From: an uncultured Clostridia bacterium
Lineage (GTDB): Bacteria > Bacillota > Clostridia > TANB77 > CAG-508
Direction: 5' to 3'
DNA: 16,471 nt
Assembly (NCBI GenBank): GCA_949118805.1
Contig: CASAUJ010000031.1
Coordinates: 1 to 16,471, forward strand
Positions within the stretch are counted from its first letter, which is position 1; every line of letters starts with the position of its first letter. The notes below the pieces were generated by a model that worked only from the letters and a program-made list of their open reading frames with translations, ran no database searches and had not been told where the DNA came from. Positions 7,579 to 14,689 of the stretch are shown in pieces. The position numbers and the translations under genes are program-made.

Positions 7579-8763
7579 TTATTTTTCTAATAAACATTCA
7601 ATTCCTGGTAATTTTTTTCCTTCTAAAAATTCTAGTGATGCTCCTCCACCTGTTGAAATATGCGTCATTTTTTCTTCTACTCCTGCTTTTTTTAAAGCGG
7701 CAGATGAATCTCCTCCTCCAACAATTGTAATACATTCAATTTCTGCTAATGCTCTTGCTATTTCATTGGTCCCTTTTGCAAATTGGTCTACTTCAAACAA
7801 TCCTAGTGGTCCATTCCATACAACTGTTTTTGCTTTTTTTAATTCTTCTTTATATTGTTTTATGGTTTCTTCTCCTATATCAAATCCTTCCCAATCTTTT
7901 GGAATTTCTGTACATTTTACGGTTTTGCTTTCTGTCTCTTCCTTTGGCTCTTTTCCTATTTTATTATCTACTGGTAACATTAGTTTTACCCCTTTTTCTT
8001 CTGCTTTCTTCATTAAATTTCTTGCCAAATCTAATTTGTCTAATTCACAAATTGAATTTCCAACTTCATATCCTTGTGCTTTAAAAAATGTATATGCCAT
8101 TCCTCCTCCAATTATTAATGTATCTACTTTTTCTAATAAATGATCAATCACGCCTATTTTATCGGAAACCTTTGCTCCTCCTAAAATGGCCATAAATGGT
8201 CTTTCTGGATCAGCAACAGCATTTCCTAAAAATTTTAATTCTTTTTCGATTAAAAATCCTGATACAGCTGGTAAAAACTCTGCAACTCCTGCAGTGGAAG
8301 CATGTGCTCTATGAGTCGTTCCAAAAGCATCATTAACATAGATTTCTGCCATTTGTGCTAATTGTTTTGCAAATTCTTTATCATTTTCTGTTTCTTCTTT
8401 ATGAAATCTGACATTTTCTAATAATAAAATTTGCCCTTGTTCTAATTTTGTTGCTTTTTCCTTAGCATCTTCACCAATCACATCTTTTGCCATGATGACT
8501 TCTTTCCCCAATAATTTTGACAATTCTTTTGCTACTGGTTCTAATGAATATTCTAATTTAAATTCTCCTTTTGGTCTTCCTAAATGTGAGCACAAAATAA
8601 TGGCACAATGCTTTTCTAATAAATATTGAATGGTTGGTAGTGCTGCCACAATCCTTGCATTATCTGTAATCTTCTGTGTTTCCCCCATTGGTACATTAAA
8701 GTCACAACGCACTAATACTTTCTTTCCTTCTAACGCAATATCTTTTACCGTTTTTTTATTCAT
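7579..8763 (-). CDS. pgk: Phosphoglycerate kinase
   Basis: Transfers phosphate between 1,3-bisphosphoglycerate and ADP, the first ATP-forming step of glycolysis. The 394-residue protein has the normal two-domain size. The N-terminal substrate domain shows '[10 protein letters not shown]' (17-25), '[10 protein letters not shown]', '[12 protein letters not shown]' and '[10 protein letters not shown]'. The C-terminal nucleotide domain shows '[18 protein letters not shown]', 'WNGPLGLFE' and 'GGGDSSAAL'. AGGAGG lies nine bases before the ATG. It is the first gene of the minus-strand unit and has a promoter at 8827-8855. Unlike many Firmicutes there is no gapA or cggR upstream; the next gene upstream is a divergent Xre-type regulator. 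Confidence 0.97.
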   Translation of the reverse strand: MNKKTVKDIALEGKKVLVRCDFNVPMGETQKITDNARIVAALPTIQYLLEKHCAIILCSHLGRPKGEFKLEYSLEPVAKELSKLLGKEVIMAKDVIGEDAKEKATKLEQGQILLLENVRFHKEETENDKEFAKQLAQMAEIYVNDAFGTTHRAHASTAGVAEFLPAVSGFLIEKELKFLGNAVADPERPFMAILGGAKVSDKIGVIDHLLEKVDTLIIGGGMAYTFFKAQGYEVGNSICELDKLDLARNLMKKAEEKGVKLMLPVDNKIGKEPKEETESKTVKCTEIPKDWEGFDIGEETIKQYKEELKKAKTVVWNGPLGLFEVDQFAKGTNEIARALAEIECITIVGGGDSSAALKKAGVEEKMTHISTGGGASLEFLEGKKLPGIECLLEK

Positions 8764-8826
8764 TTTTTCATTCCTCCTAAAATCTTTATCCTTTTTAGTA
8801 TTCCCTTATTCTTTCCAGTCAATACC

Positions 8827-8855
8827 ATTTTATACCAAAAAGAAATAGTTTTCAA
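8827..8855 (-). promoter_or_regulatory. Promoter of the pgk operon
   Basis: On the minus strand, TTGAAA (8855-8850), a spacer of exactly 17 bp, and TAAAAT (8832-8827). Start near 8820 gives a leader of about 57 nt before pgk. No other comparably good promoter was found further down the unit, so it probably drives all six genes. Confidence 0.65.
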
Positions 8856-8902
8856 GTCTTCTTTTTGACAATTTTGCTATTTCGATTTTAGATTCATTCA
8901 TC

Positions 8903-8935
8903 AACACTTGTAGTTTTAGTGTAACACTTATAGTT
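8903..8935. promoter_or_regulatory. Direct-repeat operator candidate upstream of the Xre regulator
   Basis: AACACTTRTAGTT occurs at 8903-8915 and 8923-8935, a direct repeat with a 20-bp period, about two helical turns. ACACT (8904-8908) also pairs with AGTGT (8918-8922) as an inverted repeat. The second copy abuts the likely -35 region of the regulator; a TATAAA/TAAAAT -10 lies at 8959-8966. The position fits autoregulation by the regulator, and the same site lies about 70 bp upstream of the pgk promoter. Binding is inferred. Confidence 0.5.
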
Positions 8936-8988
8936 AGTTTTAATTATTTTTACTTCATTATAAAATGAATAAATAATGGGGTGAATAA

Positions 8989-9318
8989 ATGGACAATTTA
9001 AATTTTATAGAAATTGGTAATAGAATTAGAGTTAAAAGAAAAGAATTAAAAATAACACAAGAAAAATTATCAGAAATAATTGATGTTTCTCCTTCTTATG
9101 TTAGTGAAATAGAACGTGGATGTAGCATTAGTAGTTTGACTACAATCTCTAAAATTGCACAAGCTTTAGATTTAAATTTAGATTTTTTAGTTTTTGGTAT
9201 AACGGAAAATAATTTAAATCTTGCTTTTGGTGAAATTTTAAAAACAATTCCTCAAAAAAATCATCGTTTATATTTTAGTTTATGCCAGAACATTGCAAAT
9301 AGTTTGAAAAATCCTTAG
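8989..9318 (+). CDS. Xre-family helix-turn-helix regulator
   Basis: A 109-residue protein with a canonical HTH_3/Cro-CI domain at about residues 9-63. 'IGNRIRVKRKELKITQEKLSEIIDVSPSYVSEIERG' carries the two recognition-region helices and the S-x-I-x-R-G signature, and 'TTISKIAQALDLNLDFLVFG' closes the domain. The remaining 45 residues are helical and probably mediate dimerisation; no ligand or peptidase domain is present. GGGGTG lies five bases before the ATG. It is divergent from the pgk operon with a direct-repeat element in the shared upstream region, so it may repress itself and could influence pgk. Its last 44 bp overlap the end of the convergent gene on the other strand. Confidence 0.9.
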   Translation: MDNLNFIEIGNRIRVKRKELKITQEKLSEIIDVSPSYVSEIERGCSISSLTTISKIAQALDLNLDFLVFGITENNLNLAFGEILKTIPQKNHRLYFSLCQNIANSLKNP

Positions 9319-9622
9319 GCATTTTCTTTCCCATTAATTGTTTTTTTATTTCATCTTGTATGGTTATCATTACTTTTTGTAATGGATCAAATTCTAACAA
9401 TATTTCATTTTCTTTTATTTTTGTAATTTTCATAAGTTGACTTAAATTAAATCCTATTTTGTTATTTGTGTTTTCTTTATTTTCTAGCAATAACTTATTT
9501 TCTTTCTTTTTCACTTGCATCTGATGAATTATTATACTTGTAATAACAATTCCTTGTAAATCTAATAAAATATTTCTTTCTTGTTGGTTTTGCAAAAATT
9601 TCATTAGTTCTTTTATTGTCAT
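9275..9622 (-). CDS. Small hypothetical protein, family not recognised
   Basis: A 115-residue, lysine-rich soluble protein that I cannot assign. Residues 1-17 look helical. The middle alternates hydrophobic residues in a way that suggests a small beta barrel or sandwich ('LLDLQGIVITSIIIHQMQV', then 'NKLLLENK', 'KIGFNLSQLMKITKIKENEILLEF', 'KVMITIQ'), and the last 25 residues are polar. Two things support it as a gene: GGGAGGAG six bases upstream of the ATG, and a TTGACT-17-TATAAT promoter at 9686-9714. The final 44 bp lie antisense to the end of the Xre regulator gene. No terminator was seen after it, so its transcript may run antisense to the regulator. Confidence 0.7.
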   Translation of the reverse strand: MTIKELMKFLQNQQERNILLDLQGIVITSIIIHQMQVKKKENKLLLENKENTNNKIGFNLSQLMKITKIKENEILLEFDPLQKVMITIQDEIKKQLMGKKMPKDFSNYLQCSGIN

Positions 9623-9685
9623 TTTGATCTCCTCCCACTTTTTCCTTGGCTTCTTTTTTGTATAATTTCTGTCATTGCTTTTCTT

Positions 9686-9714
9686 ATTATAATTTCCGTT
9701 TGTATTCTAGTCAA
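9686..9714 (-). promoter_or_regulatory. Near-consensus promoter of the 115-residue protein gene
   Basis: On the minus strand, TTGACT (9714-9709), a 17-bp spacer, and a perfect TATAAT (9691-9686). Start near 9679 gives a leader of about 57 nt. This is the closest match to the sigma-A consensus in the window. Confidence 0.75.
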
Positions 9715-9815
9715 TTTTTATTTATCAGTAAAACGTTTATTATTCTTCCATTTTTATACATTTTTAAGTCTTCTCGTCCTTTTTCATATTTTTTTATTTT
9801 ATTGGAAAATCTCAC

Positions 9816-9879
9816 AAAAAAAGAAGCTTACGTCATTCTTTTTCCATAATTCTCAAGAATTCCTATTAGCTTCTTTTTT
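9816..9879 (-). terminator. Terminator candidate after carB
   Basis: On the minus strand AAAAAAGAAGCT (9879-9868) pairs with AGCTTCTTTTTT (9828-9817), and the run of Ts continues to 9816. The loop is long (39 nt) but holds a small internal hairpin, AATTCT/AGAATT. It begins four bases after the carB stop. The stem is AT-rich, so strength is uncertain. The rest of 9623-9815 holds only the promoter of the 115-residue gene. Confidence 0.55.
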
Positions 9880-9882
9880 CTT

Positions 9883-12800
9883 CTATTTTTCATCAATGGT
9901 TGAAATACCAAGCGTAATTTCTTCCAAAACATCTAGTAACACTCTTACTGTATCTAATGCTGTAAATATTGGAATATTATTTTCTACCGCACATCTTCTA
10001 ATAAAAGCACCATCTGTTTCTTCATCAAATGAATCTATATTTTTAGTATTTATTACATAATTTACATACCCTTTTCGCATAGAATCTAAAATTTCTTCAC
10101 TACCTTCACTTATTTTTTTCTTTACTCTGGTTCGAATTCCATGCTCTTTCAAAAATTTTGCAGTTCCTTTGGTTGCTTCTATATTAAATCCTAAATTATA
10201 AAATCTTCTAATCAAAGGAAGAGCATCTTCTTTATCCTTATCTGCTATGGTTAAAAAAATCGTTCCATAGTTTGCTAATCGCATGCCAGATGATTGTAGT
10301 GCTTTATACAATGCTCTTGTTAATTTTTTATCATACCCAATAGCTTCTCCTGTTGATTTCATTTCTGGTGAAAGATAAGCATCTAAGCCTGCTAATTTTG
10401 AGAAAGAAAACGCAGGTGCTTTTACATACCATTTTTCTTTTTCTTTTGGATAACTTTCTGTGATTCCCTGTTCTTTTAAAGACTTTCCTAACATCACTAA
10501 AGTTCCTATATCAGCTAAAGAATAACCAGTTGCTTTTGAAATAAACGGTACCGTTCTTGATGATCTTGGATTGACTTCAATGACATAAACATCTTCGTTT
10601 TTATCTACAATAAACTGAATATTATACAATCCCACAATTCCAATTCCTAATCCTAATTGAATGGTATAATTTAATATGGTTTGTTTTACTTTTTCACTAA
10701 CACTAAAAGTTGGATAAATACTAATACTGTCTCCAGAATGAATTCCTGTTTTTTCAACATGTTCCATAATTCCTGGTACAAATACATTGGTTCCATCACA
10801 GACTGCATCTACTTCTAATTCTTTTCCAATAATATATTTATCTACTAATACAGGTTGTTTTTTATTGACTTCTACTGCTGTTTTTAGATATTTTTCCAAA
10901 GCTTTCTTACTAGAAACAATTTGCATCGCTCTTCCACCTAATACATAACTAGGTCTTACTAAAACTGGATATCCAATTGCCTCTGCTACTTTTATTCCAT
11001 CTTCTATATTGGTAACTGCTTCACCTCTTGGTTGTAATAGTTTTAATTTTTTCATCACTTTTTCAAAAGCTTCTCTATTTTCAGCTTTCTCAATAGCATT
11101 TACATCTGTTCCAATTATTTTTACTCCTAATTTGGAAAGTGGTTCTGCTAAATTGATAGCAGTTTGTCCTCCTAAAGCTGCAATCACGCCTTCTGGTTTT
11201 TCTAAATCAATAATATTCATCACATCTTCTACTGTTAATGGTTCAAAATACAATTTGTCACTTGTTGTATAATCAGTAGAAACGGTTTCTGGATTATTGT
11301 TGATAATAATAGCTTCATATCCAGCTTGTTTAATGGTTTGAATAGCGTGTACCGTTGAATAATCAAATTCCACTCCCTGTCCAATTCGAATCGGTCCTGC
11401 TCCTAACACAATTATCTTCTTTTTCTTACTAATAATTGATTCATTTTCTTCTTCATAAGTAGAATAAAAATATGGTACATAACTTTCAAATTCACTACTA
11501 CAAGTATCAATCATTTTATAAACTGGATGGATCTTTTCTTGTTTCCTTAATTGATAAATATCTTCTTCTGTTTTTTTCCATACTTTTGCAATATATTTAT
11601 CACTAAATCCCATTTTTTTAACTTGTTTTAGAACCTGGATATCTTCTTTATTTTCCTCTAATATCTTTTCCGTTTTTATAATATTTTTAATTTTTTCCAA
11701 GAAAAACATATCAATTTTGGTAATATTATAAATCAATCCTAGATCAACTTCTCTTCTCACCAATTCTGCTATGGCATAAATTCTATCATCAGTTCCTTCT
11801 TTAATGTATTCCATTAATTCGTCTGTTTGTATTTTTTCAAATTTATTCATTTGAATATGAGTTACACCAATTTCTAAAGAACGAATTGCCTTCAATAAAC
11901 TTTCTTCTACTGTCCTTCCTATGCTCATTACTTCTCCTGTTGCTTTCATTTGTGTACTTAATTTATTAGAAGCTAATGTAAATTTGTCAAATGGAAATCT
12001 AGCTACTTTTGTTACAACATAATCTAATGCTGGTTCAAAACTTGCTGGCGTATTGGCTAACATAATTTCATCTAGTCTCATCCCAATTGCAATTTTAGCA
12101 GAAACTCTTGCAATTGGATATCCACTTGCTTTTGAAGCTAATGCAGAAGAACGAGATACTCTTGGATTAACTTCAATTAAATAATATTGAAAAGAATGTG
12201 GATCTAATGCAAATTGTACATTGCATCCTCCCTCTATTTTTAAAGCTCGAATGATTTTCAAAGCACTATCACGTAATAATTGATATTCTTTGTTGGTTAA
12301 CGTTTGACTTGGTGCTACTACAATGGAATCCCCTGTATGAATTCCTACTGGATCTAAGTTTTCCATATTACATACGGTAATTGCAGTATCATTATGATCT
12401 CTAATTACTTCATATTCAATTTCTTTATAGCCTTTTATGCTTTTTTCAACTAATACTTGTCCTACTGGAGAAAGTTTTAGGGCATGTTTTATTGTTTCCT
12501 TTAATTCCTCTTCATTATCCGCAAAACCTCCTCCTGTTCCTCCTAAAGTAAAGGCTGGTCTTAAAACAACAGGATATCCTATTTGATTGGCTGCGGTTAT
12601 TCCTTCTTCGATTGAAGTAGCAATAATGGATTCTAAAACTGGTTCTCCTAATTCTTCACACAATTCTTTGAATTTTTCTCTATCTTCTGCTCTTTCAATA
12701 CTTTCACTACTTGTTCCCAAAAGTTCTACTTGACATTCTTGTAGAACTCCTTTTTTATATAATTGCATGGCAATATTTAATCCTGTTTGTCCACCAATTC

Positions 12801-13065
12801 CTGGAAGAATTGCATCTGGTCTTTCATAACGAATAATTTTGGCAACATATTCAATTGTTAATGGCTCCATATATACTTTATCTGCAATTGCTGTATCTGT
12901 CATTATAGTAGCTGGATTAGAATTTACCAATATGACTTTATATCCTTCTTCTTTTAATGCTAAGCAAGCTTGTGTTCCTGCATAATCAAATTCTGCTGCT
13001 TGTCCTATTACAATTGGGCCTGATCCAATTACTAATACCGTTTTTATATCTTTTCTTTTTGGCAT
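9883..13065 (-). CDS. carB: Carbamoyl-phosphate synthase large subunit
   Basis: Makes carbamoyl phosphate from bicarbonate, two ATP and ammonia channelled from CarA, feeding pyrimidine and arginine synthesis. The protein has about 1060 residues and the expected internal duplication. The first synthetase half opens with 'VLVIGSGPIVIGQAAEFDYAGTQA'. The second opens near residue 550 with 'VLGAGPIRIGQGVEFDYSTVHA'. Each half has an ATP-grasp core ('VVLRPAFTLGGTGGGFA' and 'VLVRPSYVLGGRAMQIV'). The last 130 or so residues form the MGS-like allosteric domain ('NIEATKGTAKFLKEHGI'), the usual site for UMP/ornithine control. I chose the ATG at 13065; a GTG at 13074 lies inside the likely ribosome site AAGGTGA. 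It follows carA by 26 bp. Confidence 0.97.
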   Translation of the reverse strand: MPKRKDIKTVLVIGSGPIVIGQAAEFDYAGTQACLALKEEGYKVILVNSNPATIMTDTAIADKVYMEPLTIEYVAKIIRYERPDAILPGIGGQTGLNIAMQLYKKGVLQECQVELLGTSSESIERAEDREKFKELCEELGEPVLESIIATSIEEGITAANQIGYPVVLRPAFTLGGTGGGFADNEEELKETIKHALKLSPVGQVLVEKSIKGYKEIEYEVIRDHNDTAITVCNMENLDPVGIHTGDSIVVAPSQTLTNKEYQLLRDSALKIIRALKIEGGCNVQFALDPHSFQYYLIEVNPRVSRSSALASKASGYPIARVSAKIAIGMRLDEIMLANTPASFEPALDYVVTKVARFPFDKFTLASNKLSTQMKATGEVMSIGRTVEESLLKAIRSLEIGVTHIQMNKFEKIQTDELMEYIKEGTDDRIYAIAELVRREVDLGLIYNITKIDMFFLEKIKNIIKTEKILEENKEDIQVLKQVKKMGFSDKYIAKVWKKTEEDIYQLRKQEKIHPVYKMIDTCSSEFESYVPYFYSTYEEENESIISKKKKIIVLGAGPIRIGQGVEFDYSTVHAIQTIKQAGYEAIIINNNPETVSTDYTTSDKLYFEPLTVEDVMNIIDLEKPEGVIAALGGQTAINLAEPLSKLGVKIIGTDVNAIEKAENREAFEKVMKKLKLLQPRGEAVTNIEDGIKVAEAIGYPVLVRPSYVLGGRAMQIVSSKKALEKYLKTAVEVNKKQPVLVDKYIIGKELEVDAVCDGTNVFVPGIMEHVEKTGIHSGDSISIYPTFSVSEKVKQTILNYTIQLGLGIGIVGLYNIQFIVDKNEDVYVIEVNPRSSRTVPFISKATGYSLADIGTLVMLGKSLKEQGITESYPKEKEKWYVKAPAFSFSKLAGLDAYLSPEMKSTGEAIGYDKKLTRALYKALQSSGMRLANYGTIFLTIADKDKEDALPLIRRFYNLGFNIEATKGTAKFLKEHGIRTRVKKKISEGSEEILDSMRKGYVNYVINTKNIDSFDEETDGAFIRRCAVENNIPIFTALDTVRVLLDVLEEITLGISTIDEK

Positions 13066-13091
13066 TTTTCTCACCTTTCTTTTTTACGATT

Positions 13092-14174
13092 CTAATTATT
13101 TTTTAATAATTGTAAAAATTTATCAAACAAATATCCACTATCCTGTGGTCCTGGAGAACTTTCTGGATGATATTGTACACTAAATACCTTATCTTTCTTA
13201 CATTCTACTCCTTCTATGGTATCATCTAAGACATTTTTATGTGTCACGATTAAATCTGTTTTCTTTAATGAATTTTCATCCACAGCATAACTATGGTTTT
13301 GGCTCGTTATTTCTATTTTACCTGTTTCTAAATTTGTGACAGGATGATTTCCTCCTCTATGTCCAAATTTTAATTTGTAAGTTTTTGCCCCATAGGCTAA
13401 ACTTATCATTTGATGTCCTAAACAAATCCCAAATATTGGATACTTTCCTCGTAATTGTTTTACTAACTTAATTACTTCTTTAACATCTTCAGGATCTCCT
13501 GGTCCATTTGATAAAAATATGCCATCTGGTTTTAAATCTATAATTTCTTTGGCTGTTGTATTATAAGGAACTACTGTTACATTACATCCTCTTTTATTTA
13601 AACTTCTTACAATATTTAATTTAATACCACAGTCAACTGCTACTACATGATAATTTGGATTGGCTGTTCGCGAATACCATTTTTTCTTACAACTTACTTT
13701 TGCTACGGCATCTTTTGGAATTTCATTTTCTCTTAATTTCTTTAATGCATTCTGTTTTGTGGTAGTAATGTCTGTTATAATAACTTTTCTACTTCCTTTT
13801 TCTCGAATACTTCTTGTTAATTTTCTAGTATCAATTCCTGCAATCCCTGGTATATCATTTTCCTCCAAATATTCTGATAATGTTTTTGTATAACGAAAGT
13901 TACTTGGTAAATCATTATATTCTCTTACCACCATTCCTCCTATGGTTGGTTGCTTTGTTTCATAGTCTTCATCTGTGATTCCATAGTTTCCAATTAATGG
14001 ATAAGTCATAACTACCATTTGATAGGTATAAGATGGATCTGACACAATTTCTTGATAGCCTACCATCGAAGTATTGAATACAATTTCACAAATGGCTTCC
14101 TTATCTGCTCCAAATCCATATCCATAGTATTCTTCGCCATCTTCTAGTACGATTTTTTTGTTCGGTTCTTTCAT
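13092..14174 (-). CDS. carA: Carbamoyl-phosphate synthase small subunit (glutaminase)
   Basis: Hydrolyses glutamine and passes ammonia to CarB. The 360-residue protein has the N-terminal CPSase small-chain domain ('EDGEEYYGYGFG', 'FNTSMVGYQEIVSDPSYT', 'IPGIAGIDTRKLTR'). A class I glutamine amidotransferase domain follows, with nucleophile Cys251 in 'FGICLGHQM', and His335 and Glu337 in 'QYHPESSPGPQDS'. 'FLSNGPGDP' at 220-228 forms the oxyanion region. I chose the ATG at 14174 because AAGGAGG lies five bases upstream; the frame is open 13 codons further, but those codons lie within the leader terminator. An intrinsic terminator lies only 20 bp upstream of the start codon, so expression requires readthrough. 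Confidence 0.97.
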   Translation of the reverse strand: MKEPNKKIVLEDGEEYYGYGFGADKEAICEIVFNTSMVGYQEIVSDPSYTYQMVVMTYPLIGNYGITDEDYETKQPTIGGMVVREYNDLPSNFRYTKTLSEYLEENDIPGIAGIDTRKLTRSIREKGSRKVIITDITTTKQNALKKLRENEIPKDAVAKVSCKKKWYSRTANPNYHVVAVDCGIKLNIVRSLNKRGCNVTVVPYNTTAKEIIDLKPDGIFLSNGPGDPEDVKEVIKLVKQLRGKYPIFGICLGHQMISLAYGAKTYKLKFGHRGGNHPVTNLETGKIEITSQNHSYAVDENSLKKTDLIVTHKNVLDDTIEGVECKKDKVFSVQYHPESSPGPQDSGYLFDKFLQLLKNN

Positions 14175-14194
14175 TGTTACCTCCTTGTTTTGGC

Positions 14195-14226
14195 AAAAAA
14201 AAATAAGGAACAAATACTCCTTATTT
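14195..14226 (-). terminator. Leader terminator (attenuator) just upstream of carA
   Basis: On the minus strand AAATAAGGA (14226-14218) pairs with TCCTTATTT (14209-14201) around an eight-base loop, followed by an unbroken run of nine Ts (14203-14195, the first three shared with the stem). Only 20 bp, mostly ribosome site, separate it from the carA ATG, so there is no room for a promoter between them. Transcripts from the promoter at 14376-14405 must pass it. Confidence 0.8.
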
Positions 14227-14305
14227 AAAATGTAAATAAAAATGAAACAATGATTAAGAAAACATTCATTTTTACTATTGAATTTCTTCTTAGTTGTTCT
14301 TTCAT
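14225..14305 (-). CDS. Possible carAB leader peptide, 26 residues
   Basis: A short reading frame from the ATG at 14305 encodes a basic N-terminus ('MKEQLRRNS') followed by a hydrophobic stretch ending 'LIIVSFLFTF'. A GTAGG element lies three bases upstream of the ATG, with AAAGGA further up; both are imperfect. Its TAA stop (14227-14225) overlaps the first bases of the attenuator stem, so a ribosome near the stop would cover that arm. The codons before the stop are strongly U-rich, and two adjacent Arg codons (AGA AGA) occur at positions 6-7. The frame is open upstream to 14368, but that start would be at or before the predicted transcription start. It may be a regulatory leader or a stand-alone small membrane peptide. 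Confidence 0.45.
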   Translation of the reverse strand: MKEQLRRNSIVKMNVFLIIVSFLFTF

Positions 14306-14375
14306 TTTCCTACTACATCCTTTCTTTTTTGCAATTTTTATTTTTTCTTTTAGATTTTTCATTTTCATCTTTCAT

Positions 14376-14405
14376 ATTATAACAAATTTAGATGGTAAAT
14401 TGCAA
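14376..14405 (-). promoter_or_regulatory. Promoter of the carAB operon
   Basis: On the minus strand, TTGCAA (14405-14400), an 18-bp spacer, and TATAAT (14381-14376). TG precedes the -10 by one base (extended -10). Start near 14369 gives a leader of about 195 nt before carA, containing the short reading frame and the attenuator. No PyrR-type binding loop or T-box was recognised in the leader. Confidence 0.7.
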
Positions 14406-14636
14406 GTATTTTTTTAAATTATTGTCTTGATTTATCATATTTCTTTTTTATTCGTTTCTTGGTTCTTCTTACTAGATATTACTTTATTTTAGTTTTTTAT
14501 CAAATCTTTATGATTTTTCCAAAATATCATAAACACATTTAATAGAAATTCCCCCATATCTAACTTATTTCAAAAGTCTAAAAAATCATAGCGATTTAGT
14601 TCTGTCTCTATCTTTTGTAATTTCTCGGATATTATC
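14406..14636. other. Gene-poor stretch upstream of the carAB promoter, with possible decayed reading frame
   Basis: No convincing gene or RNA is seen. On the minus strand, 14638-14489 is one open frame apart from a single TGA at 14572-14570. It reads 'ISEKLQKIETELNRYDFLDF', stop, then 'NKLDMGEFLLNVFMIFWKNH' and a little further to TAA at 14491-14489. There is no ribosome site at its GTG. It may be a remnant of a small gene or chance in AT-rich DNA. Confidence 0.25.
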
Positions 14637-14681
14637 ACATAAAAGCTAAATAATTTTCAACGAATTATCTAGCTTTTATGT
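14637..14681 (-). terminator. Long hairpin after the tocopherol-cyclase-like gene
   Basis: Arms 14637-14655 and 14663-14681 are reverse complements over 18 of 19 bases, with a seven-base loop. In minus-strand RNA the odd pair becomes G-U, so the stem is continuous. It begins nine bases after the gene's stop codon. There is no long U-run after the stem, only UUUU within its descending arm, so it may act as a terminator or as a 3' end stabiliser. Confidence 0.6.
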
Positions 14682-14689
14682 TTCTAATC

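Noticed and set aside
7502..8143. Plus-strand 213-codon open frame
   Set aside because: It lies entirely antisense to the well-supported pgk and tpiA genes, with the Phe/Ser/Pro-rich composition of a shadow frame.
9646..9849. Plus-strand 67-codon open frame rich in Phe/Tyr/Ser
   Set aside because: It has no ribosome site, covers the promoter of the minus-strand 115-residue gene and the carB terminator candidate, and has the composition expected of reverse-strand AT-rich DNA.
14174..14400. PyrR binding loop, T-box or known riboswitch in the carAB leader
   Set aside because: No conserved loop or aptamer core could be recognised; the visible elements are the short frame and the terminator.
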